Shown: piece after piece, positions 8,828 to 17,297 of the stretch
How positions within the stretch are numbered: position 1 is the first letter of the stretch
Layout: every line of letters begins with the position of its first letter
Assembly (NCBI RefSeq): GCF_040096075.1
Contig: NZ_JBBMFJ010000006.1
Span: 51,473-115,472 of the forward strand
Source of the DNA: Brotaphodocola faecis
GTDB taxonomy: Bacteria; Bacillota; Clostridia; Lachnospirales; Lachnospiraceae
Direction: 5' to 3'
DNA length: 64,000 bases
Program-made: the position numbers and the translations under genes
Notes under the pieces: model-generated
What the model saw: the letters and a program-made list of their open reading frames with translations, nothing else
Databases searched by the model: none
Told to the model about the DNA's origin: nothing

Positions 8828-10117
8828 ATGGATAAGTTTTACCATTCCGTGCGGCTGGATGAGGAATTATGCAAAGGCTGTATCAACTGTCTGAAGCGCT
8901 GTCCCACCCAGGCAATCCGCGTGCAGGATGGCAAAGCCCGGATCAACAAAAAATTCTGTATTGACTGCGGCGAGTGCATCCGGGTATGCCCCCATCACGC
9001 AAAACACGCAGTCTATGACCAGATGGAGGAAATGGAACGCTTCCGCTACAAGGTGGCGCTTCCGGCTCCTTCGTTATACAGCCAGTTTAACAACCTGGAC
9101 GACATCAACATCGTGCTCCATGCGCTTTTGCTCATGGGTTTTGACGATGTATTTGAGGTAAGTGCGGCAGCGGAGCTGGTCAGCGAGACTACCCGCGCAT
9201 ATCTGACGGAGCATGAGGAACAGCTGCCTCTGATCAGCACGGCGTGTCCCAGCGTGGTGCGGCTCATCCGAGTGCGGTTTCCAAACCTGATCCCGCATCT
9301 GCTTCCCTTAAATCCGCCGGTGGAGGTGGCGGCTGGCCTGGCCGTGAAAAGGGCTATGGAAAAGACGGGGCTTCCCAGAGAGGACATCGGCATCTGCTTT
9401 ATCTCTCCGTGCCCGTCCAAGGTGACTTACGCGAGATCACCGATTGGAACGGAAAAAAGTGAAATTGACTGTGTGCTTGCCATTAAGGATGTGTACCCAC
9501 AGCTCTTGAAATATATGAAGCAGGTAGACGAAGACCCGGAGAATATCAGCATTTCCGGCAAGATCGGCATCAGCTGGGGGCACAGCGGCGGCGAGGCAGG
9601 CGGACTTTTTACGGAGAGCTATCTGGCGGCGGATGGTATCGAGAATGTGATCCGGGTTCTGGAAGATATGGAGGACCAGAAGTTTACCAATCTGAAATTT
9701 GTGGAGCTGGATGCCTGCAGCGGCGGCTGCGTGGGCGGTGTGCTGACGGTGGAAAATCCCTATGTGGCCGAAGTTAAACTGAAGCATCTGCGCAAGTACA
9801 TGCCGGTGGCAAGAAGCCACATGGATGCGGAAACAGAGGAAAAAGCAGAGAAACTGATGACATGGACTGAGAGCGTGGAGTATGAGCCGGTCTACAATCT
9901 GGGTGAGACTATGCTGGAGAGTTTTGTGCGGTTAAGCCGGATTGAAGCCTTAAGCAAGCAGCTTCCTGGCCTGGACTGCGGAGCCTGCGGCGCGCCGTCC
10001 TGCAAAGCGCTGGCGGAGGATATCGCCCGGGGCGAGGCGAAGGAAGAGGACTGTGTTTATATTATGAAGGAGCGGATCCGGCGGCTGCTGGAGCAGGAAA
10101 AAGGAGGACAAACGTGA
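8828..10117 (+). CDS. hydS: Group D-like putative sensory [FeFe]-hydrogenase
   Basis: This 429-residue protein has two N-terminal [4Fe-4S] sites (Cys15-25, Cys44-54), an H-cluster-type domain, and a C-terminal [4Fe-4S] motif (Cys384, 387, 392, 409). The H-domain keeps the four cluster cysteines (140, 195, 297, 301), the Lys after L2 (SPCPSK) and the Glu before L3 (ELDACSGGC), but L1 reads STACP, so Ala139 replaces the proton-relay Cys. GGGQP of L3 is lost too. From memory, Ala at that site and the C-terminal cluster mark Group D enzymes such as the putative sensory HydS of Thermoanaerobacter mathranii. A catalytic bulk hydrogenase is unlikely. The ATG at 8828 follows GGAGG by 11 bases. Confidence 0.82.
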   Translation: MDKFYHSVRLDEELCKGCINCLKRCPTQAIRVQDGKARINKKFCIDCGECIRVCPHHAKHAVYDQMEEMERFRYKVALPAPSLYSQFNNLDDINIVLHALLLMGFDDVFEVSAAAELVSETTRAYLTEHEEQLPLISTACPSVVRLIRVRFPNLIPHLLPLNPPVEVAAGLAVKRAMEKTGLPREDIGICFISPCPSKVTYARSPIGTEKSEIDCVLAIKDVYPQLLKYMKQVDEDPENISISGKIGISWGHSGGEAGGLFTESYLAADGIENVIRVLEDMEDQKFTNLKFVELDACSGGCVGGVLTVENPYVAEVKLKHLRKYMPVARSHMDAETEEKAEKLMTWTESVEYEPVYNLGETMLESFVRLSRIEALSKQLPGLDCGACGAPSCKALAEDIARGEAKEEDCVYIMKERIRRLLEQEKGGQT

Positions 10118-10464
10118 AGGTAAAAGAACTTCTGGACAGTGGAAAATTTCAGGTGATCCACGCGGGGGAGGACCCGGATCGGGAAATTACAACCCCGTTC
10201 TGCTGTGATCTCTTAAGCGTGGCCATGGGAAAAGCCCCGGCGGGCTGTGCCTGGGTCACGGTCATGGGGAACATGAATACGCTGGCGGTTGCAACGCTGG
10301 CAGATGCCGCCTGCATCATTCTGGCAGAAGGCGCTGCGCTGGATGAGACCGCCGGGAAAAAGGCAGAGCAGCAGGATATCATGGTGCTGGCCACCGAGGA
10401 GCCGGTGTTTGAGGCGGCGCTGTGGGTGTGGCAGCAGATGCAGGGAGAAGCGCATGGAGTGTAA
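10114..10464 (+). CDS. Second DRTGG-domain-like protein
   Basis: A 116-residue protein (MKVKELLDSGKFQVIHAG) of the same small fold as the product at 7980, sharing the pattern of an N-terminal helix-strand and a central run of short hydrophobic strands. It starts with GTG, overlapping the hydS stop (GTGA), with AAGGAGG just before. No enzymatic motif is seen. Two DRTGG-like proteins in one operon may form a pair or bind different ligands; this is inference. Confidence 0.7.
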   Translation: MKVKELLDSGKFQVIHAGEDPDREITTPFCCDLLSVAMGKAPAGCAWVTVMGNMNTLAVATLADAACIILAEGAALDETAGKKAEQQDIMVLATEEPVFEAALWVWQQMQGEAHGV

Positions 10465-11248
10465 ACGAAATGCTATGCAGCGGGACTTGGGACAGGAACA
10501 TGAGGACCTGCAGCCGGACCGCCAGGAAATTGTGGAATTAAGTTATGACCTGCACATCCATTCCTGCCTTTCTCCTTGCGGGGATGACGACATGACTCCG
10601 GGAAATATTGTGGGGATGTCGGCCATCAAAGGCCTGGATGTGATTGCGGTGACGGACCACAACTCCTGCCGCAACTGTCCCGCGGTGATGAAGCTGGCCA
10701 GGCAGTACGGTGTGCTTGCCATACCGGGCATGGAGCTGACGACCGTGGAGGAAGTCCACGCGGTCTGCCTGTTCCCGGAACTTTCCGCGGCGATGGAATT
10801 TGACCGGTTCGTTTACGAAAAACTCATGAAATTTCCAAACCGGGAAGAGATTTTTGGAAAGCAGCAGATCATGAACGAGGAAGATATCTGCATCGGCACG
10901 GAGCCGAACCTGCTGATCAACAGCACAGAACTTTCTTTTGATGAATTGTGGGATATAGTAGCCGGGCAGTACGGCGGTGTTATGATCCCGGCCCACATCG
11001 ACAAAAACGCCAACAGCCTCATTTCCAATCTGGGCTTTGTGCCTCCGGAGAGTAAATTCCGGACGGCAGAGCTGCACGACATGGCAGCATTATCGAAATT
11101 GAAAAAGAGCAATCCCTATCTTGAACAGTGCCGCATCATTTGCGATTCCGATGCCCACTATCTGGAGCATATCCATGAGGCAGAGTGGAAGCTGAAGGTG
11201 CGGGAGAAAAGTGCAGCGGCGGTGATTGGGTATCTGAAGGGAGAATAA
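10454..11248 (+). CDS. PHP-domain metal-dependent phosphoesterase
   Basis: A 264-residue protein with a polymerase-and-histidinol-phosphatase fold. Metal-site segments are DLHIHSCLSPCGDDDMTP, AVTDHNSCRNC, the Glu/His region GMELTTVEEVHAVCLF, PAHIDK, and the late ICDSDAHYLEHI. It probably hydrolyses a phosphoester or cyclic/oligonucleotide signal; the substrate is unknown. The ATG at 10454 lies inside the end of the preceding gene with GGGAGAAG upstream, so the five genes 7980-11248 form one coupled operon ending at the hairpin at 11278. Confidence 0.85.
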   Translation: MECKRNAMQRDLGQEHEDLQPDRQEIVELSYDLHIHSCLSPCGDDDMTPGNIVGMSAIKGLDVIAVTDHNSCRNCPAVMKLARQYGVLAIPGMELTTVEEVHAVCLFPELSAAMEFDRFVYEKLMKFPNREEIFGKQQIMNEEDICIGTEPNLLINSTELSFDELWDIVAGQYGGVMIPAHIDKNANSLISNLGFVPPESKFRTAELHDMAALSKLKKSNPYLEQCRIICDSDAHYLEHIHEAEWKLKVREKSAAAVIGYLKGE

Positions 11249-11277
11249 TGTTATAGTGAGATTCAATTTTTGCCAGG

Positions 11278-11309
11278 GGCATTCTGCGGATTCGCAGGAT
11301 GCCTTTTTT
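11278..11309 (+). terminator. Rho-independent terminator of the sensory cassette
   Basis: An 11-bp stem (11278-11288 with 11293-11303, one G-T pair) with a four-base loop is followed by six T residues. Confidence 0.88.
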
Positions 11310-11315
11310 CAGTGC

Positions 11316-11344
11316 TTGCGGAATGCTATCATTTCGATTAAGAT
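11316..11344 (+). promoter_or_regulatory. Promoter for the polysaccharide deacetylase gene
   Basis: TTGCGG (11316-11321), 17-bp spacer, TAAGAT (11339-11344), about 60 bp upstream of the start codon and directly after the previous terminator. Confidence 0.6.
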
Positions 11345-11402
11345 AGAGATTAGAAATCAACCAGAAAATTAGAGGGGAATTTCGGAAAAAGGAGAGTCTA
11401 TT

Positions 11403-12449
11403 ATGAAGTACAGAAAATGGATGACAGTAGGTGCCGCACTGGCATTTTTGTTTACCGCGCAGCCGGTTTACGCGGCTCCGGTGATCGTAGCGGGGGCTGG
11501 TGCCCCTGGAACGGAAGGTACACAGACTGCAGGGGAGCAGCAGGCGCAGGAAACTGTGACTCAGGCGCCGGGCAGCAGCCAGGATCCGGCATCCTCCGAA
11601 ACGGCAGTTGCGGCACAGTCACCGACGGTCGTTTCCGGTCAGGGCCAGAACGCACCGGGAAGCGGCAACAGTGGCAGCGGCGCTCCCACATCGAACGGCG
11701 AGGTGACCGGCATTCCGGAGGGCCCGGGCGGTATCAAGAGTGAGCCGGTGGACCCGGTCACGCCGGAAGAGCTTGCGGCACAGGAAGCAGCCCAGGCGGC
11801 AGGCACCCAGCAGTCCACAGCCCAGAGCACAGGCGGCATTGATCCGTCAAAACCGATGGTGGCCCTGACTTTTGATGACGGCCCGCAGCCGTCTGTCGGA
11901 AACCGCATTATGGACTGTCTGGCCCAGTATGGAGGCAAGGCAACCTTCTTTATGGTAGGTGAGCGTGTCGGCTCTTATAAAACAGAAGTGCAGCGTATGG
12001 TGGCGGAAGGCCATGAGGTAGCCAATCATACCATGAATCACAAATATCTGCAGAAGCTTGGCGCAGCCCAGATCCAGGCTCAGGTAAATCAGGGAAACGA
12101 TGCTATCCAGGCAGCCTGCGGCGTACGTCCGACCCTGCTTCGGCTTCCGGGAGGAAACCATAACTCTATGGTTGTGGCAAATGCTGGTATGCCGATGATC
12201 CAGTGGAATGTTGATACTCTGGACTGGAAGACCAGAAACGCAGATAAGACGGTGGCAGCCGTGTTAAATCATGTAAAAGACGGAGACATCATCCTGATGC
12301 ATGAACTTTACGGCGCAACCGGAGACGCGGTCGCTCGCATTGTGCCGGAACTGCATAACCGAGGATTCCAGATGGTGACTGTAAGCCAGATGGCGGCAGC
12401 AAAAGGAAAGACACTGGAGGCAGGAAAGCTGTATTCCAGTTTTAACTGA
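11403..12449 (+). CDS. Secreted polysaccharide deacetylase (NodB domain)
   Basis: A 348-residue exported protein. A signal peptide ending near QPVYA is followed by a long Ala/Gln/Gly/Pro/Ser-rich linker (about 25-145) and a NodB domain (about 148-345). The five catalytic motifs are present: TFDDGP (Asp base and metal Asp), HTMNH (metal His pair), RLPGG, DTLDW and ILMHE. It most likely removes acetyl groups from peptidoglycan or another N-acetylated glycan, which protects against lysozyme. The linker suggests the domain is held away from the membrane or wall. It has its own promoter and no operon partner. Confidence 0.93.
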   Translation: MKYRKWMTVGAALAFLFTAQPVYAAPVIVAGAGAPGTEGTQTAGEQQAQETVTQAPGSSQDPASSETAVAAQSPTVVSGQGQNAPGSGNSGSGAPTSNGEVTGIPEGPGGIKSEPVDPVTPEELAAQEAAQAAGTQQSTAQSTGGIDPSKPMVALTFDDGPQPSVGNRIMDCLAQYGGKATFFMVGERVGSYKTEVQRMVAEGHEVANHTMNHKYLQKLGAAQIQAQVNQGNDAIQAACGVRPTLLRLPGGNHNSMVVANAGMPMIQWNVDTLDWKTRNADKTVAAVLNHVKDGDIILMHELYGATGDAVARIVPELHNRGFQMVTVSQMAAAKGKTLEAGKLYSSFN

Positions 12450-12505
12450 ACACAGCAGATAAAACGAAAGATTCGGGTAGTACGGGAAATGAGGTCTGAC
12501 ATATT

Positions 12506-13513
12506 ATGAAGATACTGCATATCGGAAATGAAAAAAATGTGGAGAATTACACAGCTAAGACACCCTTCACGGAAACCGCGGAGGTAGTGAACGCACCGCT
12601 GGGACTGACGGATGACGCATATGCGCAGATGGCACCGGACGCCGAGGTGATCATTGTAGACGCAATCACAGAAATCTCCGAAGGGCTGATGGAAAAACTT
12701 CCGGCCTTGAAAATGGTTCATTCAGAAGGTGTCGCATTCAATAAAATTGATCTGGCAGCAGCCGGAAGGCGCGGCATTTACGTCTGCAACTGCGCAGGCA
12801 TGAACGCAAGGGCAGTGGCGGAGCAGACCCTTCTTCTGATGCTTGGTGTAGTCAAAAACGTGGTTTTCGGTGACCGGGCTGTGCGGGATGGCCGCCAGAT
12901 GGAAGTCAAGATGGGCTACATGGGAGCCGGAAGCCTGAAGGAACTGGCAGACTGCAAGGTCGGCCTGATTGGTTTTGGGGCCATCGGCAAAGCAACGGCG
13001 GATATGCTGCATGCCTTTGGTGTGACGGTGTATTACACGAAACGTCACCGTCTGGATGCGGAGGAGGAAGCCCGGTATCAGGTGCAGTATCTTCCGATGG
13101 ATGAATTGCTGAAGACCTGTGATATGTTAAGCCTTCACGTTCCGGTAACCGGAGAAACCATGGGAATGTGTAACCGTGAGTTTTTCGCAAAGTGCCGGAA
13201 GGGAAGCTATTTCATCAATACTTCTAGAGGGGAACTGGTGGACGATGAGGCGCTGCGTGAAGCTCTGGAGAACGGAACCATTGGCATGGCCGGACTGGAT
13301 ACGCTGGATCATGAACCGGTGCAGAAGGATCATCTGATCCTTTCCTGGCCGCAGGAAATAAAAGAAAAGATCTTATTCAGTCCGCATATCGGCGGCATCA
13401 CAGGCAGCAGCTTTCGCCGCGGTTATGCGATGATCTGGGAAGATATTGAGAAAATTTCCGGAGGAGAAACACCGGGACATATTGTGAATCAGAAGGAACT
13501 GAACCTGGGATAA
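12506..13513 (+). CDS. D-isomer-specific 2-hydroxyacid dehydrogenase
   Basis: A 335-residue cytosolic NAD(P)-dependent dehydrogenase. The Rossmann motif GLIGFGAIGKATADM sits near residue 157. Catalytic residues are visible as Arg in SRGELVDDEAL, Glu in LDHEPVQKD and His in SPHIGG. Family members reduce 2-keto acids such as phosphoglycerate, glyoxylate, pyruvate or hydroxypyruvate; the exact substrate is not evident, and the absence of an ACT domain makes SerA less likely. It ends at a bidirectional terminator facing DAHP synthase. Confidence 0.92.
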   Translation: MKILHIGNEKNVENYTAKTPFTETAEVVNAPLGLTDDAYAQMAPDAEVIIVDAITEISEGLMEKLPALKMVHSEGVAFNKIDLAAAGRRGIYVCNCAGMNARAVAEQTLLLMLGVVKNVVFGDRAVRDGRQMEVKMGYMGAGSLKELADCKVGLIGFGAIGKATADMLHAFGVTVYYTKRHRLDAEEEARYQVQYLPMDELLKTCDMLSLHVPVTGETMGMCNREFFAKCRKGSYFINTSRGELVDDEALREALENGTIGMAGLDTLDHEPVQKDHLILSWPQEIKEKILFSPHIGGITGSSFRRGYAMIWEDIEKISGGETPGHIVNQKELNLG

Positions 13514-13540
13514 GTCAGAGTCAGAACATGCAAAAGAATA

Positions 13541-13590
13541 AAAAAGATTCGGGAGAGGCCATGAGATCATAGCTTCTTCCGAATCTTTTT
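13541..13590. terminator. Bidirectional rho-independent terminator
   Basis: A 12-bp stem (13541-13552 with 13579-13590) is flanked by A and T runs on the two sides, placed between the convergent dehydrogenase and DAHP synthase genes. Confidence 0.85.
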
Positions 13591-13604
13591 GCATTTTGCT
13601 GATA

Positions 13605-14633
13605 TTATACCTGCTCTGCAATTTCGTACAGCAGACGCTCGGAATCCTCCCAGCCAAGGCATGGATCCGTGATGGATTTGCCGTAGCAGTGCTCGCCGAT
13701 CTTCTGGTTGCCCGGCTCAATGTAGCTTTCAATCATAACGCCCTTGACAAGTTTGTTTAAGTCTGCGGAGTGTCTGCGGCTGTGCAGGATCTCCTTGACA
13801 ATGCGGATCTGTTCCATGTACTGCTTGTTGGAGTTGGAGTGGTTGGCATCCACGATGCAGGCCGGATTGATGAGGTCACGTTTTGCGTATAATTCGTGGA
13901 GCAGCATCAGATCCTCGTAATGGTAGTTTGGCAGGCACTGGCCGTGCTTGCTGACTGCGCCGCGCAGGATGGTGTGGGTGTACGGGTTTCCGTCGGTTTT
14001 TACCTCCCAGTCACGCATAATGAATTCGTGGCTGTGCTGGCCGGCCTGAACGGAGTTCATCATAACGGATAAGTCGCCGCTGGTCGGGTTTTTCATGCCG
14101 ACCGGAACGTGACAGCCGCTGGATACCAGACGATGCTGCTGGTTCTCTACGGAGCGGGCACCGACTGCGATGTAGGACATGATATCATCTAAGTAGCTGA
14201 CGTTGTCCGGGTAGAGCATCTCGTCTGCGGTGGAGAAACCGGTCTCTTTTAAGACGCGCATGTGCAGATGGCGGATGGCGTGAAGACCCTCAGCCATGCT
14301 CGGACGCTTCTCCGGATCCGGCTGATGGAGCATGCCCTTGTAGCCGTCACCGGTGGTACGCGGTTTGTTGGTGTAGACACGCGGTACAATGACAAGACGG
14401 TCTTTGGTCTTTTCCTGAACATCGATCAGGCGGCTGGTGTAATCCAAAACTGCGTCTTCGTTATCTGCGGAACACGGTCCGATGAGTACCAGGAACTTAT
14501 CACTTTCTCCGCTGATGACTTTTTTTACTTCTTCATCACGTTCTGCTTTGCGAGCTACGAACTCCGCCGGAAGCGGGAACTGCTCTTTGATCTCTGCCGG
14601 GGTCGGCAGCTTGTTTATGAATTCGAATGCCAT
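13605..14633 (-). CDS. aroF: 3-deoxy-7-phosphoheptulonate (DAHP) synthase, type I AroF/AroG-like
   Basis: A 342-residue first enzyme of the shikimate pathway, joining phosphoenolpyruvate and erythrose 4-phosphate. Family signatures include LIGPCSADNEDAVLDY (PEP/metal Cys), RVYTNKPRTTGDGYKG, GARSVENQQHR and the late MIESYIEPGNQ. The length and the 'PRTTGDGYKG' form match E. coli-type Ialpha enzymes, usually inhibited by an aromatic amino acid. The ATG at 14633 has GAGGAG upstream; the frame continues further 5' but without a ribosome site. It has its own promoter, downstream of shikimate kinase on the same strand. Confidence 0.96.
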   Translation of the reverse strand: MAFEFINKLPTPAEIKEQFPLPAEFVARKAERDEEVKKVISGESDKFLVLIGPCSADNEDAVLDYTSRLIDVQEKTKDRLVIVPRVYTNKPRTTGDGYKGMLHQPDPEKRPSMAEGLHAIRHLHMRVLKETGFSTADEMLYPDNVSYLDDIMSYIAVGARSVENQQHRLVSSGCHVPVGMKNPTSGDLSVMMNSVQAGQHSHEFIMRDWEVKTDGNPYTHTILRGAVSKHGQCLPNYHYEDLMLLHELYAKRDLINPACIVDANHSNSNKQYMEQIRIVKEILHSRRHSADLNKLVKGVMIESYIEPGNQKIGEHCYGKSITDPCLGWEDSERLLYEIAEQV

Positions 14634-14739
14634 AATTGTTCTCCTCGTTTTGTAAATAATGCGCCGCAACAGGCTGTGCGGCAGTTCGTTTGTTATCATG
14701 ACCGTGCGGATGAATTCACACGTTGACGCGTTAAAGCGT

Positions 14740-14768
14740 ATTATAGTATGTCCGAGACAAAAATGCAA
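14740..14768 (-). promoter_or_regulatory. Promoter for DAHP synthase
   Basis: On the minus strand TTGCAT (14768-14763), 17-bp spacer and TATAAT (14745-14740), giving a leader of about 100 nt before the ATG at 14633. Confidence 0.75.
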
Positions 14769-14793
14769 GCCCAAAATCAGCCAGATGTGGATA

Positions 14794-15321
14794 TCATGTC
14801 TGCTTTGTGGTTTGTTTCGCTTTCAGGAATTCCATAATCCGCTGCGCGGTCAGTTGTGGTGTGCGGTCATTTTTTACCGTAAAGTCTGCATAAGTCCGGT
14901 AAGAAACCGCGCGTTTTTCGTAGCGTTCCCGCAGCTCCTCTTTGGTATTGTTTTTGATGAGCGGCCGGTCTGGGTTCTGCATGAGACTGCGGTAACAGGC
15001 TTCAAATGGCCGGTTTAAGTAGACAATGGTTCCTGCCTGAGAGAGCAGTGTTCCATTGCGCTCTGAGGTCAGCATGCCGCCGCCCGTAGAGATGACGCAG
15101 GGGGGATAGTCGGCAGTCTGCAGGGCAATCTCATGTTCCAGATCCCGGAAATAAGATTCTCCCTTTTCTGCAAAGACTTGCTGGGGCGTCTGTCCGGCTT
15201 GCTGTTCTAACAGTTTGTCGGTATCAAAGAAAGGGACGCCAAGCTGTTTTGCCAGTTCCTTTCCCACAGTTGTTTTTCCGCTGCTGGTATAGCCGCACAG
15301 AAAAACCGGTTTTGTTATCAT
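14794..15321 (-). CDS. aroK: Shikimate kinase
   Basis: A 175-residue P-loop kinase that phosphorylates shikimate. The Walker A motif is GYTSSGKTT (about 10-18), followed by FFDTDKLLEQQAG (the DxD that binds Mg2+ and shikimate), RDLEHEIA and the STGGGM loop near residue 80, and RPLIKN of the lid. Length is normal. It lies upstream of DAHP synthase, so two shikimate-pathway steps are grouped; the type I dehydroquinase gene sits 11 kb away at 26321. Confidence 0.93.
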   Translation of the reverse strand: MITKPVFLCGYTSSGKTTVGKELAKQLGVPFFDTDKLLEQQAGQTPQQVFAEKGESYFRDLEHEIALQTADYPPCVISTGGGMLTSERNGTLLSQAGTIVYLNRPFEACYRSLMQNPDRPLIKNNTKEELRERYEKRAVSYRTYADFTVKNDRTPQLTAQRIMEFLKAKQTTKQT

Positions 15322-15480
15322 GACACGATTCCTCGCTTTGTTTTAGAGTCATGAAAAATCATAACATTTTTATGGAAAGAATACAATCCCCCGGATTCTG
15401 TCTGAAGTTTTGAGAACGCGAACGAATAACTGCTATAACTAACTATTATAGTTTAAAGCTTTAACTCGACAAAGCTTTTG

Positions 15481-15509
15481 TTGAATCCGGCATTCTCCTG
15501 TGCTATAAT
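15481..15509 (+). promoter_or_regulatory. Promoter of the tctCBA operon
   Basis: TTGAAT (15481-15486), 17-bp spacer, TATAAT (15504-15509) preceded by an extended TGC. Two copies of AAAGCTTT (15455-15462 and 15471-15478) lie directly upstream of the -35 box and could bind a regulator. Confidence 0.75.
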
Positions 15510-15613
15510 CGAATCTGGCACTGCATGGCGCGGATATATGTTCTGTACGTATCCGGAGGACACCGTGCTGTGGGGAAGAACGTAACAAAATAAAAAGAGG
15601 AGCGTAGTAACTT

Positions 15614-16735
15614 ATGAGAAAAATCATTGCACTGGCTACGGCAGCCGCAATGTGCCTGTCCATGACGGCATGCAGCGTTTCCGTATCCACATCCGAGACC
15701 ACGAAGGCAGAAGAGTCTGCGGCAGAGACAACTGCGGCAGAAGCAGCAGAGAGCAGTGAGGCAGCAGACAGCGATCTGGTTGCAACTGCAGATTATCCGA
15801 CCAAACCGATCAACATGATCATTCCTTACGGCGCAGGCGGTACCACCGATGTGTGGGGCAGAAAGCTTGCAGCCCTTCTTGAGAAATATTTAGGCCAGTC
15901 TATCACCGTTACCAACCAGGGCGGCGCATCCGGTTCTATTGGCTGCCAGTCCGTAAAGGAGCAGCCGTCTGACGGCTACACCCTGTTAGTCTGCGCAGAG
16001 ACCATGGGTACTTATCGCACCATGAACATCTGTGACCTGGATTATGAGGACTTTACCGTTATCTCTCCGTTAGTTGGTGACCCAAAGGTACTGGTAGTCG
16101 GCAAGGATTCCAAGTACAACACCCTGGAAGAACTGCTGGATGACATCAAGGCAAATCCTGGAAAAGTAACCATGTCTCATTCCGGCCCTGGCGGAAGCGG
16201 CCACAATCAGGGACTTGTATTAAAAGAGCTTGGCTACGATGTCGCAATGACCAGCTTCGATTCCGGCAACGATGCCCTGCTTGGCGTTATCGGCGGACAG
16301 GTAGATTTCACCAACCCGAACATCTCCACTCTGGGCGGTTACATTGAGAGCGGTGATGTAAAACCGTTAGCAGTATTCTCCAATGAGAGAATGGAAGCGT
16401 ACCCGGATATCCCGTCCTTCACCGAGGTGGTTCCGGAATCCGAGAAATACTTAAACATTCCGTATACCCTGTTAAGCTTTGTTGTAAACAATGACACCCC
16501 GCAGGAGGTTGTGGATGTATTAAAGGCAGCTACCAAGAAAGTATTCGCAGATCCGGAGTGGACTGATTTTGTAAAACAGAACGCAGCAGATCCGGTATTT
16601 GAGAAATACACCGACGAGGCATCCATCAAAGAATTCTACGATAACTGGAAATCTGTCATCTGCTGGTTGCAGTACGATAACGGTGTAGCAGAGAAGAGCC
16701 CGGAAGAGTTCGGTATTGCGAGAATTGAGGAGTAA
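15614..16735 (+). CDS. tctC: Tripartite tricarboxylate transporter substrate-binding lipoprotein (TctC/Bug family)
   Basis: A 373-residue extracytoplasmic binding protein. The signal peptide ends in a lipobox (SMTAC, Cys near residue 20), then an Ala/Glu/Thr-rich linker to about residue 58. The mature domain starts YPTKPINMIIPYGAGGTTDVWGR, the Bug-family signature in which the loop contacts the carboxylate. It captures a di- or tricarboxylate or related anion for TctB/TctA. The actual ligand cannot be read. First gene of the operon, with tctB three bases downstream. Confidence 0.95.
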   Translation: MRKIIALATAAAMCLSMTACSVSVSTSETTKAEESAAETTAAEAAESSEAADSDLVATADYPTKPINMIIPYGAGGTTDVWGRKLAALLEKYLGQSITVTNQGGASGSIGCQSVKEQPSDGYTLLVCAETMGTYRTMNICDLDYEDFTVISPLVGDPKVLVVGKDSKYNTLEELLDDIKANPGKVTMSHSGPGGSGHNQGLVLKELGYDVAMTSFDSGNDALLGVIGGQVDFTNPNISTLGGYIESGDVKPLAVFSNERMEAYPDIPSFTEVVPESEKYLNIPYTLLSFVVNNDTPQEVVDVLKAATKKVFADPEWTDFVKQNAADPVFEKYTDEASIKEFYDNWKSVICWLQYDNGVAEKSPEEFGIARIEE

Positions 16736-16738
16736 TCC

Positions 16739-17281
16739 ATGAAAAACAAAGTATCTTCGTTAATTGCAGAGGGTATCTTATTTTGCGGGAGCGGCATTTT
16801 GCTGCTCTCGTATTCTCTTATGTCCTATGCAAAATCGTTTAATAAAGCCTGGAGCCAGTCTCCGTATCTGTTCCCGACCCTCGTAGGGGCGGCTCTGATC
16901 GGACTTTCTGTCTGGATCATGGGTCAGGGTGTCCTGGAGATGAAGCGGGCCGCAGCCGGAACAGCGCAGAAAGCTGCCGGGCAGCCGGTACAGGATACTG
17001 TGAAAACGCGCAGCAAACTGCTTTCGGTTCTTGTGGTCCTGATTCTTTGCGTGCTGTATTATCTGGTGCTGGGCGAGGTATCCATCCCGCGCGTCACCAT
17101 CGGTATTTTATCCTTCAGCATTACCATCTCTATTTTTGAGGTGGCAACCGTGGTATTCCTGATTGCCATGATGGCATTCATGGGTGTGCGGAAGGTGTCA
17201 GTGCTGATTCTGGTGCCGGTGTGCACTTCCCTGTTTTTGAGTATTGCGTTCCGCACATGCCTGCATGTGATGCTGCCATAG
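16739..17281 (+). CDS. tctB: Tripartite tricarboxylate transporter small membrane subunit TctB
   Basis: A 180-residue membrane protein with about four to five hydrophobic segments: residues 8-28, 38-60, then a charged loop, and three helices after residue 95. Size, position between tctC and tctA, and the 'WSQSPYLFPTLVGAAL' type N-terminal region identify TctB. It supports TctA, which forms the transport path; its own sequence is poorly conserved across the family. Confidence 0.9.
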   Translation: MKNKVSSLIAEGILFCGSGILLLSYSLMSYAKSFNKAWSQSPYLFPTLVGAALIGLSVWIMGQGVLEMKRAAAGTAQKAAGQPVQDTVKTRSKLLSVLVVLILCVLYYLVLGEVSIPRVTIGILSFSITISIFEVATVVFLIAMMAFMGVRKVSVLILVPVCTSLFLSIAFRTCLHVMLP

Positions 17282-17297
17282 AAAGGAGAAAAAACCG

